Positions 1 through 5,976 of a stretch of DNA of 13,890 bases are shown here, in pieces (positions within the stretch are counted from its first letter, which is position 1; each line of letters starts with the position of its first letter). The notes under the pieces are model-generated. The model saw only the letters and a program-made list of their open reading frames with translations, was not told the origin of the DNA and did not search any database. Location of the stretch: assembly GCA_035290885.1 (NCBI GenBank), contig DATDTL010000072.1, forward strand, positions 1 through 13,890, given 5' to 3'. This stretch comes from JACQID01 sp035290885. GTDB taxonomy: Archaea > Aenigmatarchaeota > Aenigmatarchaeia > GW2011-AR5. A program made the position numbers and the translations under genes.

Positions 1-8
1 CGGGCTTT

Positions 9-216
9 GCCAAAATAGAAGGAAATGCCAGAAAGCACTTTTGCGATTTTTGCGGGGCGGGTTCATTTGGGTTTCCTTCCCGTCGTAAGCACAGTTCAAA
101 CATGGTAGACTAACCCGCCATTGACTCATCCCCACGCTGAATCTTCGTGTTTTCGCGAAGATTAGCCGGCGGTTTCGCCGGCTTAAGCGTGTGGCTTTCT
201 ATATGCGGGTTGTAAA
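9..216 (+). repeat. Dispersed intergenic element, copy A (long form)
   Basis: This stretch matches the reverse complement of 7243-7399 in a series of blocks: CCAGAAAGCAC (28-38), CGTCGTAAG.ACAGTTCAA (81-98), GCTGAATCTTCGTGTTTTC (136-154) and CCGGCTTAAGCGTGTGGCTT followed by TC.ATATG.GGGTTGTAAA (178 to about 216). The blocks are separated by diverged spacers. Copy A carries about 24 extra bases (around 155-178) that create two abutting hairpins. No ORF is shared by the copies and all lie between genes, so a non-coding repeat or RNA is more likely than a broken gene. Its function is unknown. Confidence 0.7.
140..183. other. Two abutting hairpins inside repeat copy A
   Basis: The first stem is AATCTTCG/CGAAGATT (140-147 with 156-163, 8-base loop). 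The second is AGCCGGCG/CGCCGGCT (164-171 with 176-183, loop GTTT). Both stems are perfect over 8 bp and directly adjacent. They are absent from copy B because of the 24-base difference, so they are an insertion in A or a loss in B. They could fold in RNA or mark a palindrome insertion. Confidence 0.7.
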
Positions 217-220
217 TAAT

Positions 221-240
221 CCCGCAACTTCAGTGGCGGG
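221..240. repeat. REP-like palindrome, one mismatch
   Basis: The arms are CCCGCAACT and AGTGGCGGG with a TC loop and one mismatched pair. It is a near relative of the perfect palindrome at 7404-7421, which reads CCGCCACT TT AGTGGCGG. Both sit next to a copy of the dispersed element, which suggests a small family of palindromic intergenic repeats. Confidence 0.6.
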
Positions 241-361
241 CGTTACGGGCCGCAGAATTCTATGAATTTTGGCCGTCATGTTTGCTCCCTATCTTCTTCT
301 TTTCCATGTGTTAGAGCATTCTCTTGCGATTAGAAGCAGCACGAACCCGCTCTTGCCCCAT

Positions 362-403
362 CCACCCGCTGAAGCGGGTGGGTTTCGATATGCGTGTTAT
401 AAA
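362..403 (+). repeat. Dispersed element, copy C (short form)
   Basis: A perfect 9-bp palindrome (CCACCCGCT, GA loop, AGCGGGTGG, 362-381) is followed by GTTTCGATATGCGTGTTATA and AAT. That tail matches the tails of copy A (194-217) and copy B. Only the hairpin plus tail is present; the upstream blocks of the long form are missing. The tail ends in a TATA-like TTATAAAT, but no gene begins at the proper distance downstream. Confidence 0.6.
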
Positions 404-550
404 TTCTTTTGTTCGTTTTCATTATCCGCCAAAGAACATCTTTCGATATCGGAAATGGCAACGAAAACCGCATCTATGCGGGCACCACCTTCAGCAACGC
501 ATGCCGTTTGACGGTTGCCGCGGCTCTTCGTTGAGGTTTCCTGCGGAAAT
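404..550. other. Gene-free stretch before uS10
   Basis: Open frames that run through here only extend the uS10 frame upstream or lie antisense, and show no recognisable protein. A small palindrome CCGCAT/ATGCGG (468-481) and a CGATATCG at 444-451 are the only structures seen. Bases 241-361, between the palindrome and copy C, likewise show nothing I can name. Confidence 0.5.
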
Positions 551-555
551 CATAT

Positions 556-562
556 TTTTATA
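556..562 (+). promoter_or_regulatory. TATA box for uS10
   Basis: TTTTATA in an A/T-rich run is centred about 29 bases before the ATG at 588. This fits archaeal box A spacing with a leaderless or nearly leaderless transcript; no Shine-Dalgarno sequence precedes the start. Confidence 0.55.
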
Positions 563-587
563 CTTATCCGTTAATGTAATTAACACT

Positions 588-914
588 ATGCAGACTGCAA
601 GAGTAAAACTGACGGGCAAGAACCCAACGACTCTGGACAGCATCTGCACCGAGATAAAGGATATTTCCGAGAAAATCGGCGTTCCGGTTTCCGGCCCGAT
701 ACCTTTGCCAACGAAGAAGCTGCGCGTGCCTGTAATGAAGACGCCGTGCGGCGATGGCATGCACAGGGGCGGCGGCGGAGGCAACTGGGAAACGTGGGAA
801 CTGCGCGTGCATAAGCGCATCCTTGACGTTGGCGCCAACGACCGCGTCCTGCGCCAGATAACAAGAATAAGAATCCCCCGCGACGTCAATATTGAGATAG
901 AGCTTACGGACTGA
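588..914 (+). CDS. rps10: Small-subunit ribosomal protein uS10 (archaeal S10)
   Basis: This 108-aa protein is a component of the 30S head and contacts 16S rRNA. The family signature is clear: N-terminal MQTARVKLTG, then SGPIPLPTKKLRVPV (about residues 35-49), and a C-terminal ELRVHKRILDV with IPRDVNIEIEL. The frame is open further upstream, but homology begins at the ATG at 588 and a TATA box lies about 29 bases before it. Unusually, the loop after MKTPCGDG holds MHR plus five glycines (residues 61-65), about six residues more than the haloarchaeal sequence I recall. The Gly codons form a GGC/GGA-rich run. In many archaea S10 follows elongation factor 1A; here only repeat-rich non-coding DNA precedes it. 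Confidence 0.95.
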   Translation: MQTARVKLTGKNPTTLDSICTEIKDISEKIGVPVSGPIPLPTKKLRVPVMKTPCGDGMHRGGGGGNWETWELRVHKRILDVGANDRVLRQITRIRIPRDVNIEIELTD

Positions 915-931
915 TTTTCAAAAAACAGCAC

Positions 932-939
932 TTTTTAAT
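932..939 (+). promoter_or_regulatory. Probable TATA box for ndk
   Basis: TTTTTAAT lies about 25 bases before the Shine-Dalgarno element of ndk, predicting transcription from around 961. The T-run could also act as the terminator of uS10, 20 bases upstream. Confidence 0.4.
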
Positions 940-961
940 CCGCTTCTTTAGAATAAAGTTA

Positions 962-968
962 AGGTGAT
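962..968 (+). promoter_or_regulatory. Shine-Dalgarno site of ndk
   Basis: AGGTGAT is complementary to the archaeal 16S rRNA 3' end (AUCACCUCC) and sits 6 bases before the ATG at 975. It is the only strong Shine-Dalgarno sequence I see in front of a gene here; most other genes look leaderless. Confidence 0.7.
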
Positions 969-974
969 TCAATA

Positions 975-1394
975 ATGGAGAAAACGCTGGTTATATTAAA
1001 ACCCGATGCAGTGGCAAAGGGGCTTGAAAAGCAGATAGTAAAAAAATATGAGGCCGCAGGGCTGAAGATGGTAAAAAGAAAGGAGATGGACGCTGTTCCT
1101 GCCCTGCTCAAGCAGCATTATTCCGCACATATACAAAAGGTTTTCTACCCGTCGCTGGAGAAGTTCATGTCATCGGGCCTAGTTGTTGCAATAATATTTG
1201 AGGGCAAGGACGCCGTGGCTGTCGCACGCGAGGTCACCGGAGCCACCGACCCATCAAAAGCCGAAAAGGGCACGGTCAGAGCCGACTTTGGCGACATGAA
1301 ATTGCCGGACGACGACAGGATAATGAAAAACCTCGTCCATGCGTCAGCAACCAAGGAAGAAGCCGAGAACGAGATAAAGCTCTGGTTCGGCTAG
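975..1394 (+). CDS. ndk: Nucleoside diphosphate kinase
   Basis: This cytoplasmic enzyme moves the gamma-phosphate of ATP to other (d)NDPs through a phosphohistidine. At 139 aa it has normal length. The N-terminus TLVILKPDAV, HYSAHIQKVFYPSL (48-61), TGATDPSKAEKGTVRADFG (88-106) and NLVHAS with the catalytic His at residue 122 all match the family. The downstream EAENEI helix and WF end are also typical. A Shine-Dalgarno sequence fixes the start. The stop codon overlaps that of thiI on the other strand within one CTAG. In many archaea ndk is followed directly by the aIF5B gene; here infB lies 1.6 kb downstream with two genes between. Confidence 0.95.
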   Translation: MEKTLVILKPDAVAKGLEKQIVKKYEAAGLKMVKRKEMDAVPALLKQHYSAHIQKVFYPSLEKFMSSGLVVAIIFEGKDAVAVAREVTGATDPSKAEKGTVRADFGDMKLPDDDRIMKNLVHASATKEEAENEIKLWFG

Positions 1395-2530
1395 CCGACG
1401 ACAACCGCTTCCGCAAGCGCCAGCGTTTCTTCTGCCATTTTTTCTATATTCATCCTTTCTTCGTCGGCCTTTATTTTTTCAAGGTTCGCCTTCGTCTTCG
1501 GATGCCTTGAAACTATGGAGCAGCAGTCCTTGTAGTCTTCTATGGACAGATCGTAAGTGCCTATCTCTTGCGCCTTGGCTATTATCTCGTCCTTGTTCAT
1601 GCCGGCAAGCGGCCGTATTATCGGCATCTTCACCGCTTCCTCTATGGCAGCAATGTTGTCAAGGGTCTGCGATGCGACTTGCGCTATGCTTTCGCCCGTG
1701 ACCAGCGCCTGCGCGCCTTCAAGCTGTGCTATCTTTTCAGCCACGCGGTTTATGAACCGCCTGAAAAGCACAAGTTCATAGTCCGAACTGCAGTTCACCT
1801 GAAAGACGTCGTACGGAACAAGATATAGCCTGACGCGCCCGGAAAATATGCACAGCCTTTCCACAAGCTTCGCTATTTTGCTTTTCGCGGCCTCGGCGTT
1901 GCTGCGCATGGCATGGAAATGAACGTAAACCGGCTGGCAGCCTCGCTTCATGGCATACCACGCCGCAACCGGCGAATCTATGCCGCCTGAGAACAGCACT
2001 GTTACGCGGCCCGAAGACCCTGCCGGCAGCCCGCCGTAGCACGGCGTCTTTTCAGTATATACCAATGCAGAGTCTTTCAATATGTCCGCATACAGAACTA
2101 TGTCCGGCTTCTTGACGTCAACCTTGCGCCCGCTGTTGTAAAGGATTTCTCCTATCTGCCTGTTAAGTTCCTGCGAGCCGATTGGGAACGTCCTGTCAGA
2201 GCGCGAGCATTTCACCTTGAACGTTTTTTCTTTGCCGATGCCTGCAAAGATTTCCTGCGCCTTTCTGCTTATCTCATCAACGCTTTTCCCGCAGGAAAAC
2301 GCAGGGTAGAAATGCGAAATGCCAAAAACACATTTCAGCTTGGCGCCTATGCTTTTTTCGTCCGCGCCCGGCAGCGGCCGCACCAGTATCCTGTCCGGCA
2401 GGCCCTCTACATCGCATTGTTCGCCTTTCAGGGCGCGCCTTACGTTCTGCCGGAGCTTTCTCTCAAAATATCCGCGGTTCTGCCCTTTCAGCGCGATTTC
2501 CGAATAATTGACGCCGATTACGTCGTGCAT
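1391..2530 (-). CDS. thiI: tRNA 4-thiouridine synthase / thiamine biosynthesis protein ThiI
   Basis: ThiI adenylates U8 of tRNA and inserts sulphur to form 4-thiouridine; some homologues also supply sulphur for the thiamine thiazole. The 379-aa protein has an N-terminal ferredoxin-like domain (YSEIALKGQNR, 9-19), a THUMP domain (about 60-160), then GLPAGSSGRVTVLFSGGIDSP with the PP-loop SGGIDS at 181-186. A DCC motif at 335-337 corresponds in position to the conserved cysteine after the PP-loop domain. No rhodanese domain follows, as in other short archaeal ThiI, so the sulphur donor must differ from the E. coli relay. The frame is open to 2686, but homology begins at about residue 1 as given and a TATA box lies 26 bases upstream of this ATG. 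An ATG at 2548 is an alternative. The stop overlaps that of ndk. Confidence 0.93.
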   Translation of the reverse strand: MHDVIGVNYSEIALKGQNRGYFERKLRQNVRRALKGEQCDVEGLPDRILVRPLPGADEKSIGAKLKCVFGISHFYPAFSCGKSVDEISRKAQEIFAGIGKEKTFKVKCSRSDRTFPIGSQELNRQIGEILYNSGRKVDVKKPDIVLYADILKDSALVYTEKTPCYGGLPAGSSGRVTVLFSGGIDSPVAAWYAMKRGCQPVYVHFHAMRSNAEAAKSKIAKLVERLCIFSGRVRLYLVPYDVFQVNCSSDYELVLFRRFINRVAEKIAQLEGAQALVTGESIAQVASQTLDNIAAIEEAVKMPIIRPLAGMNKDEIIAKAQEIGTYDLSIEDYKDCCSIVSRHPKTKANLEKIKADEERMNIEKMAEETLALAEAVVVG

Positions 2531-2551
2531 TAACGGTCTATGCGGCATACG

Positions 2552-2559
2552 TTTTAATA
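2552..2559 (-). promoter_or_regulatory. TATA box for thiI
   Basis: On the minus strand this reads TATTAAAA, centred 26 bases before the ATG at 2530. It supports that start as leaderless over the longer open frame, whose upstream residues look non-coding. Confidence 0.5.
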
Positions 2560-2585
2560 TGCCTTGCGAAGCTCTTGGCAATAAA

Positions 2586-2593
2586 TTTAAGTA
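2586..2593 (+). promoter_or_regulatory. TATA box for the 128-aa gene
   Basis: TTTAAGTA is centred about 26 bases before the ATG at 2615, the classic leaderless spacing. The divergent thiI start lies on the other side of the same 84-base gap. Confidence 0.55.
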
Positions 2594-2614
2594 TTTTTTA
2601 TCAGAAGCCAGAAG

Positions 2615-3001
2615 ATGGTAAGAAAATGCGTAGGGAATGATTATGCATATTATTTGGTAGCATCGGTAAAACTGAACATAGAACAACTCGATCGGTATAT
2701 GAAAGGCGGAGATGAGAGCTACAGCGTTGGCCCGTTAGTAAAACGAAAAGGAAGAAACGGCATTGATGTAATATACTGCGGGCCTATCAGCGTGACCGAT
2801 GACACAGGAAACTCGATCCGTCCCGTAGGCCCTGTATTGATAATTGAAGGAGCATCGGAGCATTCCGTAACTAGGAGAGCTAATAATATTTTGAAGTCAG
2901 TTTGGGAAACGGAAGATGAATTTTCTGTCAATTACTGGATATACTGCCTTGAAAAGCTTTTGCCCGGAAACCGATATGCCACCCCTCATATTGCGCTATA
3001 A
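2615..3001 (+). CDS. Hypothetical protein, 128 aa
   Basis: I do not recognise this protein. It is predicted soluble, with no signal peptide, membrane segment or metal motif. It alternates charged stretches (KRKGRNG, 43-49) with beta-like segments such as VIYCGPISV and GPVLIIEG, and ends in an aromatic helix (NYWIYCLEKLL). The start is supported by a TATA box 26 bases upstream. It lies between thiI (divergent) and infB (same strand, 25 bases on), and the infB TATA box overlaps its stop codon. Codon choice looks more A/T-rich than in neighbours, with AGA and TTA more frequent, which could mean recent acquisition or low expression. Confidence 0.7.
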   Translation: MVRKCVGNDYAYYLVASVKLNIEQLDRYMKGGDESYSVGPLVKRKGRNGIDVIYCGPISVTDDTGNSIRPVGPVLIIEGASEHSVTRRANNILKSVWETEDEFSVNYWIYCLEKLLPGNRYATPHIAL

Positions 3002-3003
3002 AT
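2996..3003 (+). promoter_or_regulatory. TATA box for infB, overlapping the upstream stop codon
   Basis: CTATAAAT is centred 27 bases before the infB ATG and contains the TAA stop (2999-3001) of the preceding gene. A similar arrangement occurs at 12638. Confidence 0.55.
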
Positions 3004-3026
3004 TCTTTGTCCGGATAAGTTGAATA

Positions 3027-4769
3027 ATGACGCTAAGGCAGCCTATAATAGCGACCCTCGGCCATGTGGATCACGGAAAAACGTCGTTACTTGACGCTAT
3101 CAGGGGCACTGCCATCGCGCAGGGCGAGGCAGGCGGCATAACGCAGGCAATAGGAACGACCGAAATACCCGCTGACACGATAAAAACCGTCGCCGGCAAG
3201 GTGCTGGAAAAGTTCCGGTTCTCTTTAGGCATACCCGGCCTTCTGTTCATAGATACCCCAGGGCACGAGGCGTTTTCCACGCTGAGGAAGCGCGGCGGCT
3301 CAATATCGGACCTTGCCATGCTTGTCGTGGACATCAATGACGGCATGATGCCGCAGACCGAGGAGAGTTTGAACATACTCAAGAATTCCCGCGTGCCTTT
3401 TGTGGTCGTCATGACAAAGATGGACAAGATACAGGGATGGCAACCCGGCAAGAGCTTCCTTGAAAACATCGCAAACCAAAACGAGGAAACCGTGGGCAGG
3501 CTCGAAGAGGCGTTCTATAAAGTCGCCGAACAGTTCTCCTCGCACGGCATAACCGTGGACAGGTTTGACCGCGTGCAGGACTTCACAAAGACCGTGGCCG
3601 GCATACCCGTGTCCGCGCACACCGGCGAAGGCCTGCCAGAGCTTCTCGCTATATTATCCGGGCTTTCCCAGCAGTTCCTGAAAGACAAGCTCGCGGTCAC
3701 CGGCCGTGGCAGGGGAACCGTAATGGAAGTCAGGGAAGTCACGGGCATGGGCACGACCATAGATACTATAATCTATGACGGAAGCGTGTCTAAAGGCGAA
3801 TATCTTGCCATAGGCGGGACATCGCGCATCGTGACAAAAATACGCTCCCTGATGCTGCCCCAGCCCATGCGCGATATGCGTACAGAGAAAAAATTCCGCT
3901 ACGTCGACACAGTCTACGCGGCATCCGGCGTGAAAATCGCGGCGCCGGAACTTGATGCCGTGAAAGCGGGTTCGCCGATAGCTTCTGCGAAAACACACGA
4001 CGAGGCAAAGGCCCTGCTTGACGGCATGGACAAGGCCGGGGACGTGGAAATACGCACAGAACAGGAAGGCATATTGCTTAGGGCCGACACGATAGGAAGC
4101 TTGGAAGCCATGATAAACGTTTTCGCAAAATACCCGATTAAGGAGGCGCTGGTCGGAAACGCAACGCGGGAAAGCATAATAAAAGCCGGCGGCAACGCCG
4201 ATCCGAAGTTCCGCGCCATCGCGTGCTTCAACATGAAGCCGCCGGAAGATATCGCGGACTTCGCAAAGGATCAGGGCATAACTCTGCTTGTTTCTGACGT
4301 GATATACAGGCTGGAAGAAGAGTACGGCAAATGGAGTGAAAAGAAGGCCGAGGAACTCAAGAAAGCCGAGCTTGACGACGTGGCAAGGCCGGGGAAGTTA
4401 AGAATCATGCCCGGCTTTGTCTTCCGCGCATCAAACCCGGCGGTCGTTGGCTGCGAAATACTTGCAGGAATCGTGAAGCCCGGCTTCCACCTGACAAAAG
4501 ACAACAAGCCCGCCGGCCGGATAAAGCAGATAGAAAATCAGGGCGAAGCCGTTGAGGAGGCGAAGATAACCGAGAAGGTTGCTGTTTCCATAGAAGGGAT
4601 ACTGGTAGGCCGCGGGGTCCACGAAAACGACGTGCTCTATACGGAAATCTCCGAGAACGACTACAGGATGCTAATGAAGCACTTCTCGCTGATGTCTGAA
4701 AGCGAGAAAACCGTACTGAAGGAAATAGAAGCCGCCAAAAAGAAGGAACGCCCCTCGTGGGGATTGTGA
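3027..4769 (+). CDS. infB: Translation initiation factor aIF5B (IF-2 family GTPase)
   Basis: This factor promotes subunit joining with initiator tRNA on the ribosome under GTP control. At 580 aa it has archaeal length, without the long N-terminal extension of bacteria or eukaryotes. G1 is GHVDHGKT (12-19), switch I lies in GGITQAIGTTEI (36-47), G3 is DTPGHE (76-81) and G4 is TKMD (130-133), where NKxD is usual. The beta-barrel domain II follows (about 225-335, GRGRGTVMEVREVTGMGTT), then domain III (GILLRADTIGSLEAM, about 349-363) and the C-terminal barrel (KLRIMPGFVFRASNPAVVG). It starts on an ATG 27 bases from a TATA box with no Shine-Dalgarno sequence. The end faces a convergent gene across a structured spacer. 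Confidence 0.95.
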   Translation: MTLRQPIIATLGHVDHGKTSLLDAIRGTAIAQGEAGGITQAIGTTEIPADTIKTVAGKVLEKFRFSLGIPGLLFIDTPGHEAFSTLRKRGGSISDLAMLVVDINDGMMPQTEESLNILKNSRVPFVVVMTKMDKIQGWQPGKSFLENIANQNEETVGRLEEAFYKVAEQFSSHGITVDRFDRVQDFTKTVAGIPVSAHTGEGLPELLAILSGLSQQFLKDKLAVTGRGRGTVMEVREVTGMGTTIDTIIYDGSVSKGEYLAIGGTSRIVTKIRSLMLPQPMRDMRTEKKFRYVDTVYAASGVKIAAPELDAVKAGSPIASAKTHDEAKALLDGMDKAGDVEIRTEQEGILLRADTIGSLEAMINVFAKYPIKEALVGNATRESIIKAGGNADPKFRAIACFNMKPPEDIADFAKDQGITLLVSDVIYRLEEEYGKWSEKKAEELKKAELDDVARPGKLRIMPGFVFRASNPAVVGCEILAGIVKPGFHLTKDNKPAGRIKQIENQGEAVEEAKITEKVAVSIEGILVGRGVHENDVLYTEISENDYRMLMKHFSLMSESEKTVLKEIEAAKKKERPSWGL

Positions 4770-4786
4770 ATAGGCGCCACGATTAT

Positions 4787-4873
4787 AGACAACTGCGAAA
4801 GTTAGACGACACGTTATCAACAGTTGTCTGTATGCAAACTGCGTTGTGTTATATAACTCAAGTAACGCAGTTT
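4787..4873 (+). other. Convergent intergenic hairpins, possibly alternative or terminator
   Basis: Two perfect stems occur: AGACAACTG/CAGTTGTCT (4787-4795 with 4821-4829) and AAACTGCGTT/AACGCAGTTT (4836-4845 with 4864-4873). The second is followed by a T-rich tail. The segment AACTGCG occurs twice (4791-4797 and 4837-4843), and either copy can pair with CGCAGTT at 4866-4872, so two mutually exclusive folds are possible. The position between infB and a convergent gene suits a terminator or a small RNA. Confidence 0.55.
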
Positions 4874-4882
4874 TCAATATTT

Positions 4883-5209
4883 CTACGCAAAAAGCTCCTC
4901 GTCCCGGACGCCGTAGCCCCTCATGACAATGTATGCCTCGTGCATTTCGCTCTCAAACGGCTCCAGCGACTGGCGCCTTTCTACGCTTTTGTCTGAAATA
5001 GCCTCGCTTATCGCCCGTGTCAGGTATGCTTCCATCGCAGCCTGCTCTTGCTGAAATCTGACGAAATAATTCTTTCTCCTGTAAACAATACCCGCGCCTT
5101 CCGTCACAAAATGCAGGTAAAAGTTGTTGTATCTGGGCCCCGATATATCTTCGCCAAATCTTACGGTTTCCTTGAATTCCTGATAGTACAACGGCGCTTC
5201 TTCTGCCAT
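4883..5209 (-). CDS. Hypothetical soluble protein, 108 aa
   Basis: I do not recognise this gene. The product is acidic and aromatic-rich, with no membrane segment or cysteine. The N-terminal part (YYQEFKETVRFGEDISGPRY, 8-27, then NNFYLHFVTEGAGIVYRRKNYFVRF) looks beta-rich; the middle (about 53-90) looks helical, with many Glu and Ala. A TATA box lies 25 bases before the ATG, supporting a real leaderless gene. Its start is 63 bases from the end of the exported protein gene on the same strand, but it has its own promoter. Confidence 0.7.
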   Translation of the reverse strand: MAEEAPLYYQEFKETVRFGEDISGPRYNNFYLHFVTEGAGIVYRRKNYFVRFQQEQAAMEAYLTRAISEAISDKSVERRQSLEPFESEMHEAYIVMRGYGVRDEELFA

Positions 5210-5229
5210 CTGACGTTTACGACAGGCAT

Positions 5230-5238
5230 TTATTTAAC
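5230..5238 (-). promoter_or_regulatory. TATA box for the 108-aa gene
   Basis: On the minus strand this reads TTAAATAAA, centred about 25 bases before the ATG at 5209. Confidence 0.5.
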
Positions 5239-5272
5239 CTTATAGAAGAGCGTGATTGAACACGAAACAAAA

Positions 5273-5926
5273 CTACGGCATCCATGCGCCTTGCATCAGC
5301 TTCTCTATCAGCGGCTTGTATACCGTCACGAACTTCTGCTTATTAACTTCCCTGTACGCAATGCCCCTTTGTTCATTTAGCGAAGGAAGCGCATCGCCGC
5401 CGTAGCACGTGGTGTCCGCCGAATATTTCACGGCATCTGCGCATTCCAATTCCGAGAGCGCGTTGTTCACCCTTATGAAGCATCCTTCGGTCTCCTGCGT
5501 GCTTACGGAGAAGCTGAAGGTTTCCGTTGTTTTCGCGTCAATGACGCGGTCGTACGGCCTTTCTGACGTCTTCCCGTCTCGGAGGCTGAAGCCCACGACA
5601 ACGTCAAACCTGCCCTTCTTGTCCGCAATGTTATGAACGTTATACGTGGCTATGGATGCTGAAAGGTTGCTGCACTCAACGGTCGAAACGCTGAACGAAA
5701 CGTTGTCCCTGCCGCAGGTTTTCTCGCCTGTCGGCTGGAGCGTAGTGATGCACGTTTTCTGCGTCCCGCTGGGCAACCCCTCGCTCACTATGAGCGCCTC
5801 GTAGGAAATATTTTCCCTGTACGCCACCAGTTCCTGCTCCGGCATTGGAACGAGCAGAGCCGCCGCCGCAGCGATCAACAGAAGAGCCGCGTAAATTATC
5901 CGCTTGTCAATTACAGGCAATGCCAT
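5273..5926 (-). CDS. Single-pass exported protein, 217 aa
   Basis: The protein has a short basic N-terminus (MALPVIDKR), one hydrophobic helix (about 10-27, rich in Ala, Leu and Ile) and then an extracytoplasmic part of about 190 residues. That part holds six cysteines (59, 71, 85, 149, 162, 174), suggesting disulphides, and Ser/Thr-rich beta segments such as TETFSFSVSTQET (134-146) resembling a small Ig-like fold. The C-terminus (YREVNKQKFVTVYKPLIEKL) recalls the ends of membrane-anchored proteins seen in DPANN-type archaea, an impression that needs a profile search. The frame is open to an ATG at 5968, but the TATA box shared with glyA is 27 bases from the ATG at 5926, so this start is preferred. 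Its role is unknown. Confidence 0.75.
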   Translation of the reverse strand: MALPVIDKRIIYAALLLIAAAAALLVPMPEQELVAYRENISYEALIVSEGLPSGTQKTCITTLQPTGEKTCGRDNVSFSVSTVECSNLSASIATYNVHNIADKKGRFDVVVGFSLRDGKTSERPYDRVIDAKTTETFSFSVSTQETEGCFIRVNNALSELECADAVKYSADTTCYGGDALPSLNEQRGIAYREVNKQKFVTVYKPLIEKLMQGAWMP

Positions 5927-5948
5927 ACGATAGTATGCCTGCAAGCGG

Positions 5949-5956
5949 ATTAATAT
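5949..5956. promoter_or_regulatory. Palindromic TATA box shared by two divergent genes
   Basis: ATTAATAT reads nearly the same on both strands. Its centre is about 25 bases from the glyA ATG at 5977 and about 27 bases from the ATG at 5926 on the other strand, so one box could serve both genes. Confidence 0.5.
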
Positions 5957-5976
5957 TTTCTTTTCCAATAATGGCT

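Noticed and set aside
324..587. Upstream extension of the uS10 frame and the open frame at 269-511
   Set aside because: They run through repeat copy C and its palindrome; homology to uS10 starts exactly at 588, where a TATA box is correctly placed.
491..931. 146-codon open frame antisense to uS10
   Set aside because: It covers a clearly recognised ribosomal gene on the other strand and has no recognisable motif or promoter.
2531..2686. N-terminal extension of thiI to 2686
   Set aside because: It overlaps the divergent 128-aa gene and both promoters; the extra residues do not resemble the ferredoxin-like domain.
2971..3012. Possible fourth copy of the repeat tail (CGATATG...GCTATAAATTCTTT)
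   Set aside because: The likeness to 386-408 is limited to a TATA box and a short flank, and most of it is coding sequence; probably chance.
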